DNA of 64,000 nucleotides from Novosphingobium sp. (lineage in GTDB: Bacteria; Pseudomonadota; Alphaproteobacteria; Sphingomonadales; Sphingomonadaceae): assembly GCA_024236215.1 (NCBI GenBank), contig JACKKX010000003.1, forward strand, positions 1 through 64,000, written 5' to 3'. Under the pieces are notes generated by a model. The model did no database searches. It worked only from the letters and a program-made list of their open reading frames with translations, and had not been told where the DNA came from. Made by a program: the position numbers and the translations under genes. Positions 52,321 to 60,176 of this stretch are shown here, one piece after another. Positions within the stretch are counted from its first letter, which is position 1; each line of letters opens with the position of its first letter.

Positions 52321-53051
52321 AGGATCGCCTCCAGCGCGGCGGTGGCCTGTTCGAGCAGTGCGTGCTCGTCAGCCGCGCCGACGAATGCCTCCGCAACGAA
52401 TGCCTGAAGCATCAGCTTCTTGGCCTCTTCAGGCGGCAGCCCGCGCTGGGCCATGTAGAACAGGGCATTGGCATCGAGCTCACCCACGGCGCAGCCATGC
52501 GCGCACTTCACGTCGTCGGCATGGATTTCCAGCTCGGGGCGGTTGTTGGCAGTGGCGGTGCGGGTCAGCAGCATGGAGCGGACCGACTGTTCGCCATCGG
52601 TGCCGTCGGCGCCCTTGGCCACCAGCACCTTGCCCAGGTAGTTCACCGTGGCCCGCCCGCCCGCGACCGAGCGCACAACCTGGCGGCTGACCGCATCGGG
52701 GGCGGCGTGGGTTACTTCGCTCACCACTTCCAGAACCTGGCCCGCGCCTCCCAGCTGTGCCGCGCCAAGCGTGAACTCGGCCCCCGCGCCCAGCCGCGCC
52801 TTGATCACGAACCGGCCATAGGCCGGCCCGGCGTTGAGCAGGTGCAGCGCGAGCTTCGCGCCCGCCGCCAGGTCCAGCTCGATTTCGCGCACCATGGGAT
52901 CGGCGCCGGTATGGACGATCGCAAGCCCGGCCTCTTCATCCGCTTCCAGCACGAAACGCTCGGGCTCGACCGGCCAGAGCGGCGCCAGCGCTGCCAGATC
53001 CGCATAGCGGAAGTCTTCATCCCGGCGGGTGGGAAGGGCAAGGGCGGTCAT
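52317..53051 (-). CDS. sufD: Fe-S cluster assembly protein SufD
   Basis: 244 residues, shorter than Escherichia coli SufD (over 400), but the beta-helix core and C-terminal part are intact: NNRPELEIHADDVKCAHGCA with the conserved Cys and His, then ALFYMAQRGLPPEEAKKLMLQAFVAEAF in its family positions. SufD forms the scaffold complex with SufB and SufC. A short N-terminal domain is common in alphaproteobacterial forms. A 100-nt gap holding a palindromic repeat separates it from sufC, the only non-overlapping junction in the operon. Confidence 0.93.
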   Translation of the reverse strand: MTALALPTRRDEDFRYADLAALAPLWPVEPERFVLEADEEAGLAIVHTGADPMVREIELDLAAGAKLALHLLNAGPAYGRFVIKARLGAGAEFTLGAAQLGGAGQVLEVVSEVTHAAPDAVSRQVVRSVAGGRATVNYLGKVLVAKGADGTDGEQSVRSMLLTRTATANNRPELEIHADDVKCAHGCAVGELDANALFYMAQRGLPPEEAKKLMLQAFVAEAFVGAADEHALLEQATAALEAIL

Positions 53052-53062
53052 GACCGCACCCT

Positions 53063-53130
53063 TTCTCCGCGCCTCCGCGTCTCCGCGTGATTCAATTCCA
53101 TTTCACGCGGAGGCGCGGAGGCGCGGAGAA
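53063..53130. repeat. Large palindromic repeat between sufC and sufD
   Basis: Two 28-nt arms (53063-53090 and 53103-53130) are inverted copies with one mismatch, around a 12-nt loop. Each arm is built from CTCCGCGCCTCCGCG-like triplets ending CGTGA. Short GC-rich dispersed palindromes of this kind occur in many bacterial genomes. Formed in RNA it would be a very stable hairpin inside the suf transcript. Confidence 0.85.
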
Positions 53131-53151
53131 CTGAGGGAAAGCATCCGGGGC

Positions 53152-53898
53152 TCATGCCGCCGCCTCATAGCCGCGCTCTTCCAGCTCGAGCGCGAGTTCC
53201 GGCCCGCCGGTGCGGACGATCCGCCCGTCGGCCAGCACGTGGACGAAATCGGGCCGGACATAGTCGAGCAGGCGCTGGTAATGGGTAATCAGCAGCACTG
53301 CCTTGTCGGGCTTGCGCATCACCGCGTTGATCCCTTCACCCACGATCCGCAGCGCATCGATATCAAGGCCCGAATCGGTCTCATCAAGGATCGCCAGTTT
53401 GGGATCGAGAATGCCCATCTGCACCATCTCGGCGCGCTTCTTCTCGCCGCCCGAAAAGCCCAGGTTGACCGGGCGTTTGAGCATTTCGATGTCCATCTTG
53501 AGCAGCGCGGCCTTTTCCCGCGCGAGCTTGAGGAACTCCCCGCCCGAAAGCGGCTCCTCGCCGCGCGCCGTGCGCTGGGCATTAAGGCTTTCGCGCAGGA
53601 ACTGGACGAAGGAAACGCCCGGAATCTCAACCGGATACTGAAAGCCCAGAAACAGTCCCGCCGCTGCGCGTTCGTGCGGTTCCAGCGCCAGCAGGTCCTG
53701 CCCGTCGAAGACCACGTTTCCGCTGCTCACCTCATAACCCGGCCGGCCGCCCAGCGTGTAACCCAGGGTCGATTTGCCCGCGCCGTTCGGCCCCATGATC
53801 GCATGGACTTCGCCCGCGTTGATCATCAGCGACAGGCCCTTGAGGATCGGCTTGTCGGCAACGGAGGCATGGAGATTGTCGATGGTAAGCAAGGTCAC
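53152..53898 (-). CDS. sufC: Fe-S cluster assembly ATPase SufC
   Basis: 248 residues, an ABC-type ATPase without membrane partner. Walker A is GPNGAGKST, the signature LGFSGGEKKRAEM, and Walker B LAILDETDSGLDID, followed by the H-loop ITHYQRLL. PILKGLSLMINAGEVHAIMG is the usual SufC start region. It powers the SufBCD scaffold. A GTG start at 53898 overlaps the previous stop as GTGA. Confidence 0.97.
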   Translation of the reverse strand: MTLLTIDNLHASVADKPILKGLSLMINAGEVHAIMGPNGAGKSTLGYTLGGRPGYEVSSGNVVFDGQDLLALEPHERAAAGLFLGFQYPVEIPGVSFVQFLRESLNAQRTARGEEPLSGGEFLKLAREKAALLKMDIEMLKRPVNLGFSGGEKKRAEMVQMGILDPKLAILDETDSGLDIDALRIVGEGINAVMRKPDKAVLLITHYQRLLDYVRPDFVHVLADGRIVRTGGPELALELEERGYEAAA

Positions 53899-54230
53899 TG
53901 GGAAAGTCCGGTAAAGTTGGCAACCGCCTCGGCGATTTCCTGATTGAGAGCGCGGATGGCGCGGTCTTCGGCTTCGCGGGCGTCAGCGTCTTTGAGGCCC
54001 TGTTTCGCGGCGGCAACTCGCAAATCGCGAACCCGATTGATCTGTGCGCCGCAAAAGGCCCGCACCTGGATCACCGCGCCTTGCAGGTCGGGCCTGCTCA
54101 CCGCGCTCGATCCCGCCAGCAGGCAGCCGCGCAGCCGCGATTCGGCGAGGTCGGGGCCAAGCGGCTGGTCAGCCTGGGCCGGAGCGGCCATGACCAGCAT
54201 GGCCGAGGCAAAAGTGACAGGGCGGATCAT
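53895..54230 (-). CDS. Small exported helical protein inside the suf operon
   Basis: 111 residues with a signal peptide (FASAMLVMAAPAQA) and two Cys (RGCLLAG, RAFCGAQ). The C-terminal half is a charged helix (NRVRDLRVAAAKQGLKDADA). I recognise no family. It is coupled by 4-nt overlaps to DUF559 upstream and to sufC downstream. A periplasmic protein is unexpected in a cytosolic Fe-S operon, so its role there is unexplained. Confidence 0.65.
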   Translation of the reverse strand: MIRPVTFASAMLVMAAPAQADQPLGPDLAESRLRGCLLAGSSAVSRPDLQGAVIQVRAFCGAQINRVRDLRVAAAKQGLKDADAREAEDRAIRALNQEIAEAVANFTGLSQ

Positions 54231-54724
54231 GGCTGGCTCCTGCGTTGGGTGTGAGCGGTGCGGGCGTGCTGCCGCCGCGCCGCGCCGCGCGCGTCGTAAC
54301 TCTCCTTCATCGCGGCAACGATCTGCGCCGTGACCGCATCGGGATCGGCCAGCACATCGGCGGCGGCAAAGCGCAGCAGCCTGACCCCCACCGCCTCAAG
54401 GCTCTTGTCGCGCCGCGCAGTCAGCACCGGATCGCCGCCCTCGTCGATCGACACCGCGATCTTGAGCGGATTGCAGGCGAAATCGACGATCGCCGATCCG
54501 ATCACCTGCTGGCGGGTCAGCTTGAACTTGCCGAGATTGGCCTCGATCAGCTTGGCCCCCAGCACCTTCTGCGCCTCGGTCGGCTCCATCTTGTTACGGC
54601 GGGCCTGATCGTGGATCGCATCGAGCCGCTTGTCCGAGATCGCCCAGCCGCGCCCGCGCTTCTGCAGCGCGGGGGCATCGGTGCGCTCGTCGAGCGGGCG
54701 AACGGTAAGGGTTTTCTTGGTCAT
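54227..54724 (-). CDS. DUF559 (Vsr/PD-(D/E)xK-like) protein in the suf operon
   Basis: 165 residues from the ATG at 54724, which overlaps the previous stop. The core EPTEAQKVLGAKLIEANLGKFK...QVIGSAIVDFACNPLKIAVSIDEGGD matches DUF559, a nuclease-like fold related to very-short-patch repair enzymes. Key positions are the Glu in PTEAQ, the Asp in IVDFAC, and a Ser-Ile-Asp-Glu in place of the usual E-x-D-G. An additional helix-rich N-terminus carries DKRLDAIHDQARRN. Whether it is catalytic is unclear. It sits between sufB and sufC, coupled on both sides. Confidence 0.8.
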   Translation of the reverse strand: MTKKTLTVRPLDERTDAPALQKRGRGWAISDKRLDAIHDQARRNKMEPTEAQKVLGAKLIEANLGKFKLTRQQVIGSAIVDFACNPLKIAVSIDEGGDPVLTARRDKSLEAVGVRLLRFAAADVLADPDAVTAQIVAAMKESYDARGAARRQHARTAHTQRRSQP

Positions 54725-55107
54725 TGGACTTTCCCGCCCTTGGTCTGGGCGCAATTTGCAAGGTAATCCGCGCGCATCTCGTCGAACATCGCGCGCCAAC
54801 TGGATTCAACCGCGTGGGCATCGTCGAGCTGCCTTTGCCGCACATCGAGCTGCGCGAGCGCAAGATCGAGCGAGGCCTTCCCCGCCGGCGTCGCTTCGCT
54901 GACCTGCTGGGCGAGCAAAGCCGCCCGCTCACGCGCGATTGCCTGCTGTTCGGCATAGGCGGCAGCGGCGAATTCCGTGCGGCGATGAGGTTCAGCCTTG
55001 GCCAGATCGGTCATGGCGGCGCGGTTGCAGGTTTTCACCGCATCCAGCGCCGGGGCAGAATCGGGGCCGTTGAACGCGGCAGCCATCAGGGCGGCAAGCA
55101 CAATCAC
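54721..55107 (-). CDS. Small exported coiled-coil protein inside the suf operon
   Basis: 128 residues from a GTG at 55107 that overlaps the sufB stop as GTGA. A short hydrophobic N-terminus ([10 protein letters not shown]) suggests export. The rest is a long helix ([41 protein letters not shown]) with Cys near each end (VKTCNRA, LANCAQT), a layout like small periplasmic LprI-type proteins, but the match is weak. It is followed by DUF559 with an ATGA overlap. Confidence 0.65.
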   Translation of the reverse strand: MIVLAALMAAAFNGPDSAPALDAVKTCNRAAMTDLAKAEPHRRTEFAAAAYAEQQAIARERAALLAQQVSEATPAGKASLDLALAQLDVRQRQLDDAHAVESSWRAMFDEMRADYLANCAQTKGGKVQ

Positions 55108-56579
55108 CCCACAGACCCCTCTAGCGAAATGCCCAGCAGCTTCTGCGCCTCGACAGCGAATTCCATCGGCAGCTGCTGGAGCACTTCCTTCGCAAAGCCG
55201 TTGACGATCAGCGCCACCGCCGCCTCCTGATCCAGCCCGCGCTGCATCGCGTAGAACAGCTGGTCGTCGGAAATCTTGCTGGTGGTCGCCTCGTGCTCGA
55301 TCTGGGCCGAGGGGTTCTTCACCTCGATATAGGGCACGGTATGCGCGCCGCAGTCCTTGCCCAGCAGCAGCGAATCGCACTGGGTGAAATTGCGCACGCC
55401 CTCCGCGCCCGGCGCCACGCGGACCAGGCCGCGATAGGTGTTCTGGCTGCGCCCGGCGCTGATCCCCTTTGAGACGATCGTGGAGCGGCTTCGGGCACCG
55501 TTGTGTATCATCTTGGTGCCCGTGTCGGCCTGCTGGAAATTGTTGGTGACGGCCACCGAATAGAACTCGCCCACGCTCTCTTCACCGTTGAGCACGCAGG
55601 AGGGATACTTCCAGGTCACCGCCGATCCGGTTTCGACCTGGGTCCAGCTGACCTTGCTGCGCTTGCCTTGGCAAAGCGCTCTTTTCGTTACGAAATTGTA
55701 GATCCCGCCCTTGCCATCGGCATCGCCCGGATACCAGTTCTGGACGGTCGAATACTTGATCTCGGCATCGTCGAGTGCGACCAGCTCGACCACCGCTGCA
55801 TGGAGCTGGTTCTCGTCGCGCTGCGGCGCGGTGCAACCCTCCAGGTAACTGACATAACTGCCTTTTTCGGCCACAATCAGCGTCCGTTCGAACTGCCCGG
55901 TATTCTCGGCATTGATGCGGAAATAGGTGGAGAGTTCCATCGGGCAGCGCACCCCTTCGGGGATGTAGACGAAGGTCCCGTCGGAAAAGACCGCGCAGTT
56001 GAGCGCCGCGAAGAAATTGTCGTGCATCGGCACGACCTTGCCCAGCCAGCGCTTCACCAGATCGGGATATTCGCGGATCGCCTCGGAGATCGAGAGGAAG
56101 ATCACCCCGGCCTTTTTCAGCTCTGCGCGAAAGGTGGTGGCGACGCTGACGCTGTCAAACACAGCGTCGACCGCAACCTTGCGCGCACCCTCCACACCGG
56201 CCAGAACCTTCTGTTCTTCCAGCGGAATTCCCAGCTTTTCATAAACCCGCAGGATCTCTGGATCGACCTCGTTCAGACTGGCGAGCTTCTTCTTCGCCTT
56301 GGGCGCAGCGTAGTAATAGGCATCCTGGTAATCGATCGGCGGAATGGTCAGCTTGGCCCAGTCCGGCATCGGCATGGTCAGCCAGTGACGATAGGCCTTG
56401 AGCCGCCACTCGAGCATCCATTCGGGCTCGTTCTTCTTGGCGCTGATGAAACGAACGGTGCCCTCATCCAGCCCCTTGGGTGCGAACTCCTGTTCGATAT
56501 CGGCCGCCCAGCCGTGCTCGTAGTCCGCCACCTTGGCGGCGGCATCGCGCGCGGCCTGATCCTTGACGGCATCGCTCAT
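55104..56579 (-). CDS. sufB: Fe-S cluster assembly protein SufB
   Basis: 491 residues, the usual length. It is the scaffold subunit on which SufBCD builds Fe-S clusters. Recognisable blocks are [73 protein letters not shown] with a key Cys, [10 protein letters not shown], and [18 protein letters not shown] with the cluster-related Cys. C-terminal [20 protein letters not shown] is diagnostic. The start overlaps the sufR stop as ATGA. Confidence 0.97.
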   Translation of the reverse strand: MSDAVKDQAARDAAAKVADYEHGWAADIEQEFAPKGLDEGTVRFISAKKNEPEWMLEWRLKAYRHWLTMPMPDWAKLTIPPIDYQDAYYYAAPKAKKKLASLNEVDPEILRVYEKLGIPLEEQKVLAGVEGARKVAVDAVFDSVSVATTFRAELKKAGVIFLSISEAIREYPDLVKRWLGKVVPMHDNFFAALNCAVFSDGTFVYIPEGVRCPMELSTYFRINAENTGQFERTLIVAEKGSYVSYLEGCTAPQRDENQLHAAVVELVALDDAEIKYSTVQNWYPGDADGKGGIYNFVTKRALCQGKRSKVSWTQVETGSAVTWKYPSCVLNGEESVGEFYSVAVTNNFQQADTGTKMIHNGARSRSTIVSKGISAGRSQNTYRGLVRVAPGAEGVRNFTQCDSLLLGKDCGAHTVPYIEVKNPSAQIEHEATTSKISDDQLFYAMQRGLDQEAAVALIVNGFAKEVLQQLPMEFAVEAQKLLGISLEGSVG

Positions 56580-56986
56580 GGCCGCGCCTCCGCCAGGCGG
56601 GTAAGCGAGACATCCGCGAGCGCACCGCGCACCGCCGCGCTTACCAGCGACCAGTGCGGCTTGACCGTGCAACAAGTTTCGAGCGAGCAATCCGCGCGGC
56701 CGCCCTCGTGGCAGGGCGCGAGCGCGATCGGACCTTCCACCGCCTCGACGATATCGGCAAGGGTGATCGCCGCCGCCGGGCGGGCGAGCTTGAGGCCCCC
56801 GCCAACCCCGCGCGTGCTGCGCAGCAGGCCGGCGGCGGTCAGGCGGCTGACCAGTTTCTGCACGGTCGGTGCGGGCAAGCCGGTCTCCTCGGCCAGCCGC
56901 GCTGCCGAAACGCGAATCCCGCCACAATGGCGCGCGGCGGCGCTCATCGTGATCACGGCATAGTCAGCCATGCTGGAAAGGCGCAC
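56576..56986 (-). CDS. sufR: Rrf2-family Fe-S regulator of the suf operon
   Basis: 136 residues from the GTG at 56986, giving the typical Rrf2 start [13 protein letters not shown] winged helix ([41 protein letters not shown]) is followed by [16 protein letters not shown] and the Cys cluster [16 protein letters not shown], which can bind an Fe-S cluster as in IscR. It heads the operon and most likely autoregulates it in response to Fe-S status. The name sufR here means an Rrf2/IscR-type regulator, not the cyanobacterial SufR. Confidence 0.9.
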   Translation of the reverse strand: MRLSSMADYAVITMSAAARHCGGIRVSAARLAEETGLPAPTVQKLVSRLTAAGLLRSTRGVGGGLKLARPAAAITLADIVEAVEGPIALAPCHEGGRADCSLETCCTVKPHWSLVSAAVRGALADVSLTRLAEARP

Positions 56987-57076
56987 GAAAGTCTGGCTCC
57001 GCACAAATCGGAATGATTCGCTCCGGTTTGCGCTAGGCCGGTCGGAAGGGTTTGGCAATCCACTGCGATCGCGATC

Positions 57077-57112
57077 AAAAAAAACGGCCCCCCAGCCACG
57101 CCGGGGAGCCGT
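57077..57112 (-). terminator. Strong terminator ending the candidate RNA
   Basis: ACGGCTCCCC pairs with GGGGGGCCGT (10 bp, one G-U), loop of about 9 nt, followed by eight T (57084-57077) on the minus strand. No minus-strand protein gene ends here. Confidence 0.88.
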
Positions 57113-57195
57113 GCTTGAAGTTAAGAACTCTACGGCGAATCGCCGCGAGCCCTTCGGGTCGCAACCGGGCAATAGGCCAGGGAGGGAGCGTCAGG
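57077..57195 (-). ncRNA. Candidate structured small RNA or leader upstream of the suf operon
   Basis: The minus strand between about 57195 and 57077 holds three hairpins and no gene: GCGA-C-CCC-GAA-GGG-TCGC-like (57145-57162), CGGCG-ATT-CGCCG (57133-57145), then a strong terminator with eight T. Upstream, TACAAT (57201-57196) could be a -10 with TTGTCT (57226-57221) as -35, although the spacer is 19 nt. The terminator lies 91 nt before the sufR GTG, so this is either an independent RNA of about 115 nt or a leader ended before the operon. I recognise no known RNA family. Confidence 0.5.
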
Positions 57196-57296
57196 ATTGT
57201 AAGAAATCGACAGCCAACCAAGACAAATTGCCTCCGCTTTGGTGCAATCGCCGCCGCCATCGCGCGAGGCATCGACTCGGTCCATCCCCGCTGCCA

Positions 57297-57308
57297 TAGG
57301 CACCGGCA
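57297..57308 (+). promoter_or_regulatory. -10-like element of pyrD
   Basis: TAGGCA at 57297-57302 ends exactly 6 nt before the pyrD ATG, with no ribosome binding site between, as at mmcB and other genes here. No convincing -35 is visible. Confidence 0.35.
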
Positions 57309-58340
57309 ATGCTTTACAACCTGATCCGTCCGGCGCTGTTCGCGCTCGATGCCGAGACCGCGCACAGCCTGTCGCTGGCCGCGCTCAAGACTATGCCCGC
57401 GCTTGGCAGGGCGCGCGGCGATGGCCCGCTGGCATGCGAGGTGGCGGGGCTGCGCTTTCCCAATCCGCTTGGCATGGCCGCCGGCTACGACAAGGATGCG
57501 GAGGTTCCCGACGCCCTGCTGGGCCTTGGCTTCGGCTTTGTCGAGGTCGGCTCGATCACCCCGCTGCCCCAGGGCGGCAACCCCCGCCCGCGGCTGTTCC
57601 GCCTCGCCGAGGACCGCGCGGTGATCAACCGGATGGGCTTCAACAACCATGGCGCCGAAGCCGCGGTGACGCGCCTTGCCCGGCGGCTGGGGCGCGGCGG
57701 AATTGTGGGAATCAACATCGGCGCCAACAAGGATTCGGCCGACCGCATCGCCGACTATGCCACCATGGCCCGGCTGATGGCGCCTCTGGCCAGCTACCTT
57801 GCGGTCAATGTGTCGAGCCCCAACACCCCCGGTCTGCGCGCACTGCAGGATGAAACCGCGCTTGGCGAATTGCTCGATGCCGTGATCGCGGCCCGTGGCG
57901 CAGCAGGACCGCCGGTGTTCCTCAAGGTCGCGCCCGATCTTGAGCCTGCTGACATAGACGCGATTGCCCGGATCGCGCTCGACCGGAAGCTGGGGGCGCT
58001 GATCGTATCGAACACCACCATTTCACGCCCGGCGCTGCGATCGCGCCACGCGCAGGAGGCCGGCGGTCTTTCGGGTGCGCCCCTGCGCGAACTTGCGCAG
58101 CAGCGCTTGCGCGATTTCCGCAAGGCCACCGGCGGAGCGCTGCCGTTGATCGGAGTTGGCGGGATCGCCAGCGCCGAACACGCCTGGGAACGGATTCGCG
58201 CGGGCGCCAGCCTGGTTCAGCTCTATTCGGCCATGGCCTATGAAGGCCCTGGGTTGGCAGCGCGGATCGTTCGGGGTCTCGAGCGGCTGATGCGCCGCGA
58301 TGGTTTTGCCACCATTGCCGAAGCGGTCGGAAGCGAATAG
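57309..58340 (+). CDS. pyrD: Dihydroorotate dehydrogenase (quinone), class 2
   Basis: 343 residues. It oxidises dihydroorotate to orotate in pyrimidine synthesis with FMN and passes electrons to quinone. The N-terminal helix region (LIRPALFALDAETAHSLSLAALK) typical of membrane-attached class 2 enzymes is present. NPLGMAAGYDKDAEV, GSITPLPQGGNPRPRLFRL, NRMGFNNHGAE, VNVSSPNTPGLR with the class 2 catalytic Ser, and PLIGVGGIASAEHAWERIRAGAS follow. It is a single gene with ggt starting 11 nt downstream. Confidence 0.97.
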   Translation: MLYNLIRPALFALDAETAHSLSLAALKTMPALGRARGDGPLACEVAGLRFPNPLGMAAGYDKDAEVPDALLGLGFGFVEVGSITPLPQGGNPRPRLFRLAEDRAVINRMGFNNHGAEAAVTRLARRLGRGGIVGINIGANKDSADRIADYATMARLMAPLASYLAVNVSSPNTPGLRALQDETALGELLDAVIAARGAAGPPVFLKVAPDLEPADIDAIARIALDRKLGALIVSNTTISRPALRSRHAQEAGGLSGAPLRELAQQRLRDFRKATGGALPLIGVGGIASAEHAWERIRAGASLVQLYSAMAYEGPGLAARIVRGLERLMRRDGFATIAEAVGSE

Positions 58341-58351
58341 CACTGGCGGGC

Positions 58352-60079
58352 ATGAAGCTACGCCTGATCGCCGCCTTCGCTGCCCCGCTGCTTGCCGGGG
58401 CCTGCGCAAACACCCCCGCTCCGCTCGCCAGCGCGCCTGCGCGAACCGAGCAAGCCTATGGCGCGGGCATGGTCAGCGCGGCCGATCCGCGCGCCGCCGA
58501 TGCGGGGGTGCAGATGCTGCGCCAGGGTGGCAACGCCACCGACGCGGCGATCGCAGTGATGCTGGCGCTGACCGTGGTCGAGCCGCAAAGCTCGGGGATC
58601 GGCGGCGGCGGGCTTTACGTCGAAACCAGCCCCGACGGCCAGGTAATGACCATCGACGGGCGCGAAAAGGCCCCGGCTGCGGCGCATCCGCAATGGTTTT
58701 TCAAGGACGGCAAGCTGCTGTCCTACTCCGAAGCAGTTCCGGGCGGGACCAGCGTGGGCGTTCCGGGCAATATCGCGCTGGCGGCCAAGGCCCACAAGCA
58801 ACACGGCAAGCTGCCCTGGGCGGCACTGTTCCAGCCGGCGATCAGACTGGCCAGCGACGGCTTCGTCATCACCCCGCGGCTCAACGGCATGCTCAAGAGC
58901 AGCGCGCATGTCGCCGGGTTCACCCCCGACGGTCAGGCCCTGTTCTACGACGGCGCGGGCCAGCCACTCGCGGTCGGCACCACGGTCAGGAATCCGGCGC
59001 TCGCGGCGACCCTTCAGGCCGTGGCCGATCAGGGCCCCAAGGCATTCTATTCCGGAGCCAATCCGCGCGCGATTGTCGCCAGGGTGACCACCGCGCCGCG
59101 CAATCCCGAACCGATGACCGAGGCCGATGTCGCCGCCTACGAGGCCAGGGATCGTGCGCCGGTCTGCGGGACCTACAGGCAATACAGGATTTGCGGGATG
59201 GGCCCGCCCAGCTCGGGCGGAACCACGGTGATCGCCACGCTCAAGATGCTCGAACGCTTCGATCTGCACGGCTTGGGCAAGGATTCGCCCACTGCCTGGC
59301 ACCTGATCGCCGAATCGATGCGCCTCGCCTATGCCGATCGGGCGCGCTACACCGCCGATGCCGATTTTGTGCCCGTTCCGGTCGCGGGACTGGTCGATCC
59401 TGGCTATCTTGCCGCGCGCGGCGCCGCGATCGATCCGGGCAAGACCATTCCCACGGTCATCGCCGGCACGCCGCCCGGCGCGGAGAAGCTCAGCCTTGCC
59501 GATCCCGCCCTGGCCGAGGAATACGGCACCTCGCATTTCGTCGCGATCGACCGCAGCGGCCATGCCGTGTCCTATACCTCGACGATCGAGAGCCCATTCG
59601 GATCGGGGCTGATGGTTGGCGGCTATTTCCTCAACAACGAACTGACCGATTTCGACATGAACCCCGAGCTTGACGGCAAGCTGGTTGCCAACCGGGTCGA
59701 GGGAGGCAAGCGGCCGCGCTCCTCGATGAGCCCGACGCTGGTGTTCGGACCCGACGGCAAGTTGCGCCTGGCGGTCGGCGCGGCGGGCGGGGCGACGATC
59801 CCGGCGCAGGTGATCCGGGCGATCATCGGTGTGCTCGATTGGGACATGGGCGCGCAGGATGCGCTGGGTCTGCCGGTAATCTTCGCGCCTGGGATCGATG
59901 TGGTGTTCGTCGAGCAGGGTTCCTCGCTCGAGGCGATGATTCCGGCGTTGAAGGCGTTGGGCCACGATCAGGTTGTGCCCCGCGGATTGCCGCTCAAGGC
60001 GAATGCGATCGAAGTGGTCGGCGGAGAATTGCGCGGCGCGGCCGATCCCCGCAGCGAAGGGCGCGCGCTGGGTGAATAG
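58352..60079 (+). CDS. ggt: Gamma-glutamyltransferase, predicted lipoprotein
   Basis: 575 residues. A lipoprotein signal (FAAPLLAGACANTP, lipobox LAGAC) points to membrane anchoring. The chain self-cleaves before the nucleophile Thr in EYGTSHFVAID, and SYTSTIESPFGSGLM, GFFLNNE-like GGYFLNNELTDFD and RPRSSMSPTLVF complete the family pattern. AADPRAADAGVQMLRQGGNATDAAIA near the start is the usual large-subunit opening, and GIGGGG is present. It would cleave glutathione and other gamma-glutamyl peptides in the periplasm. It is probably co-transcribed with pyrD. Confidence 0.95.
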   Translation: MKLRLIAAFAAPLLAGACANTPAPLASAPARTEQAYGAGMVSAADPRAADAGVQMLRQGGNATDAAIAVMLALTVVEPQSSGIGGGGLYVETSPDGQVMTIDGREKAPAAAHPQWFFKDGKLLSYSEAVPGGTSVGVPGNIALAAKAHKQHGKLPWAALFQPAIRLASDGFVITPRLNGMLKSSAHVAGFTPDGQALFYDGAGQPLAVGTTVRNPALAATLQAVADQGPKAFYSGANPRAIVARVTTAPRNPEPMTEADVAAYEARDRAPVCGTYRQYRICGMGPPSSGGTTVIATLKMLERFDLHGLGKDSPTAWHLIAESMRLAYADRARYTADADFVPVPVAGLVDPGYLAARGAAIDPGKTIPTVIAGTPPGAEKLSLADPALAEEYGTSHFVAIDRSGHAVSYTSTIESPFGSGLMVGGYFLNNELTDFDMNPELDGKLVANRVEGGKRPRSSMSPTLVFGPDGKLRLAVGAAGGATIPAQVIRAIIGVLDWDMGAQDALGLPVIFAPGIDVVFVEQGSSLEAMIPALKALGHDQVVPRGLPLKANAIEVVGGELRGAADPRSEGRALGE

Positions 60080-60176
60080 GCCGCTTGCCGCTCCGGCCAA
60101 GGCGTCCTAGCAAGGCCACAACGACAAGGGTGGCACACCGCCCGGTGGAAGGGGACGCTGGAAGGGGCCGAGCGAC

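Noticed and set aside
57077-57195. 6S RNA or SRP RNA
   Set aside because: The sequence lacks the SRP GGAAG..AGCA core and the large open-bubble layout of 6S RNA, so I left it as an unnamed candidate.
58358-60100. Minus-strand frame of about 580 codons opposite ggt
   Set aside because: No domain or start signal. The plus strand is a clear gamma-glutamyltransferase.
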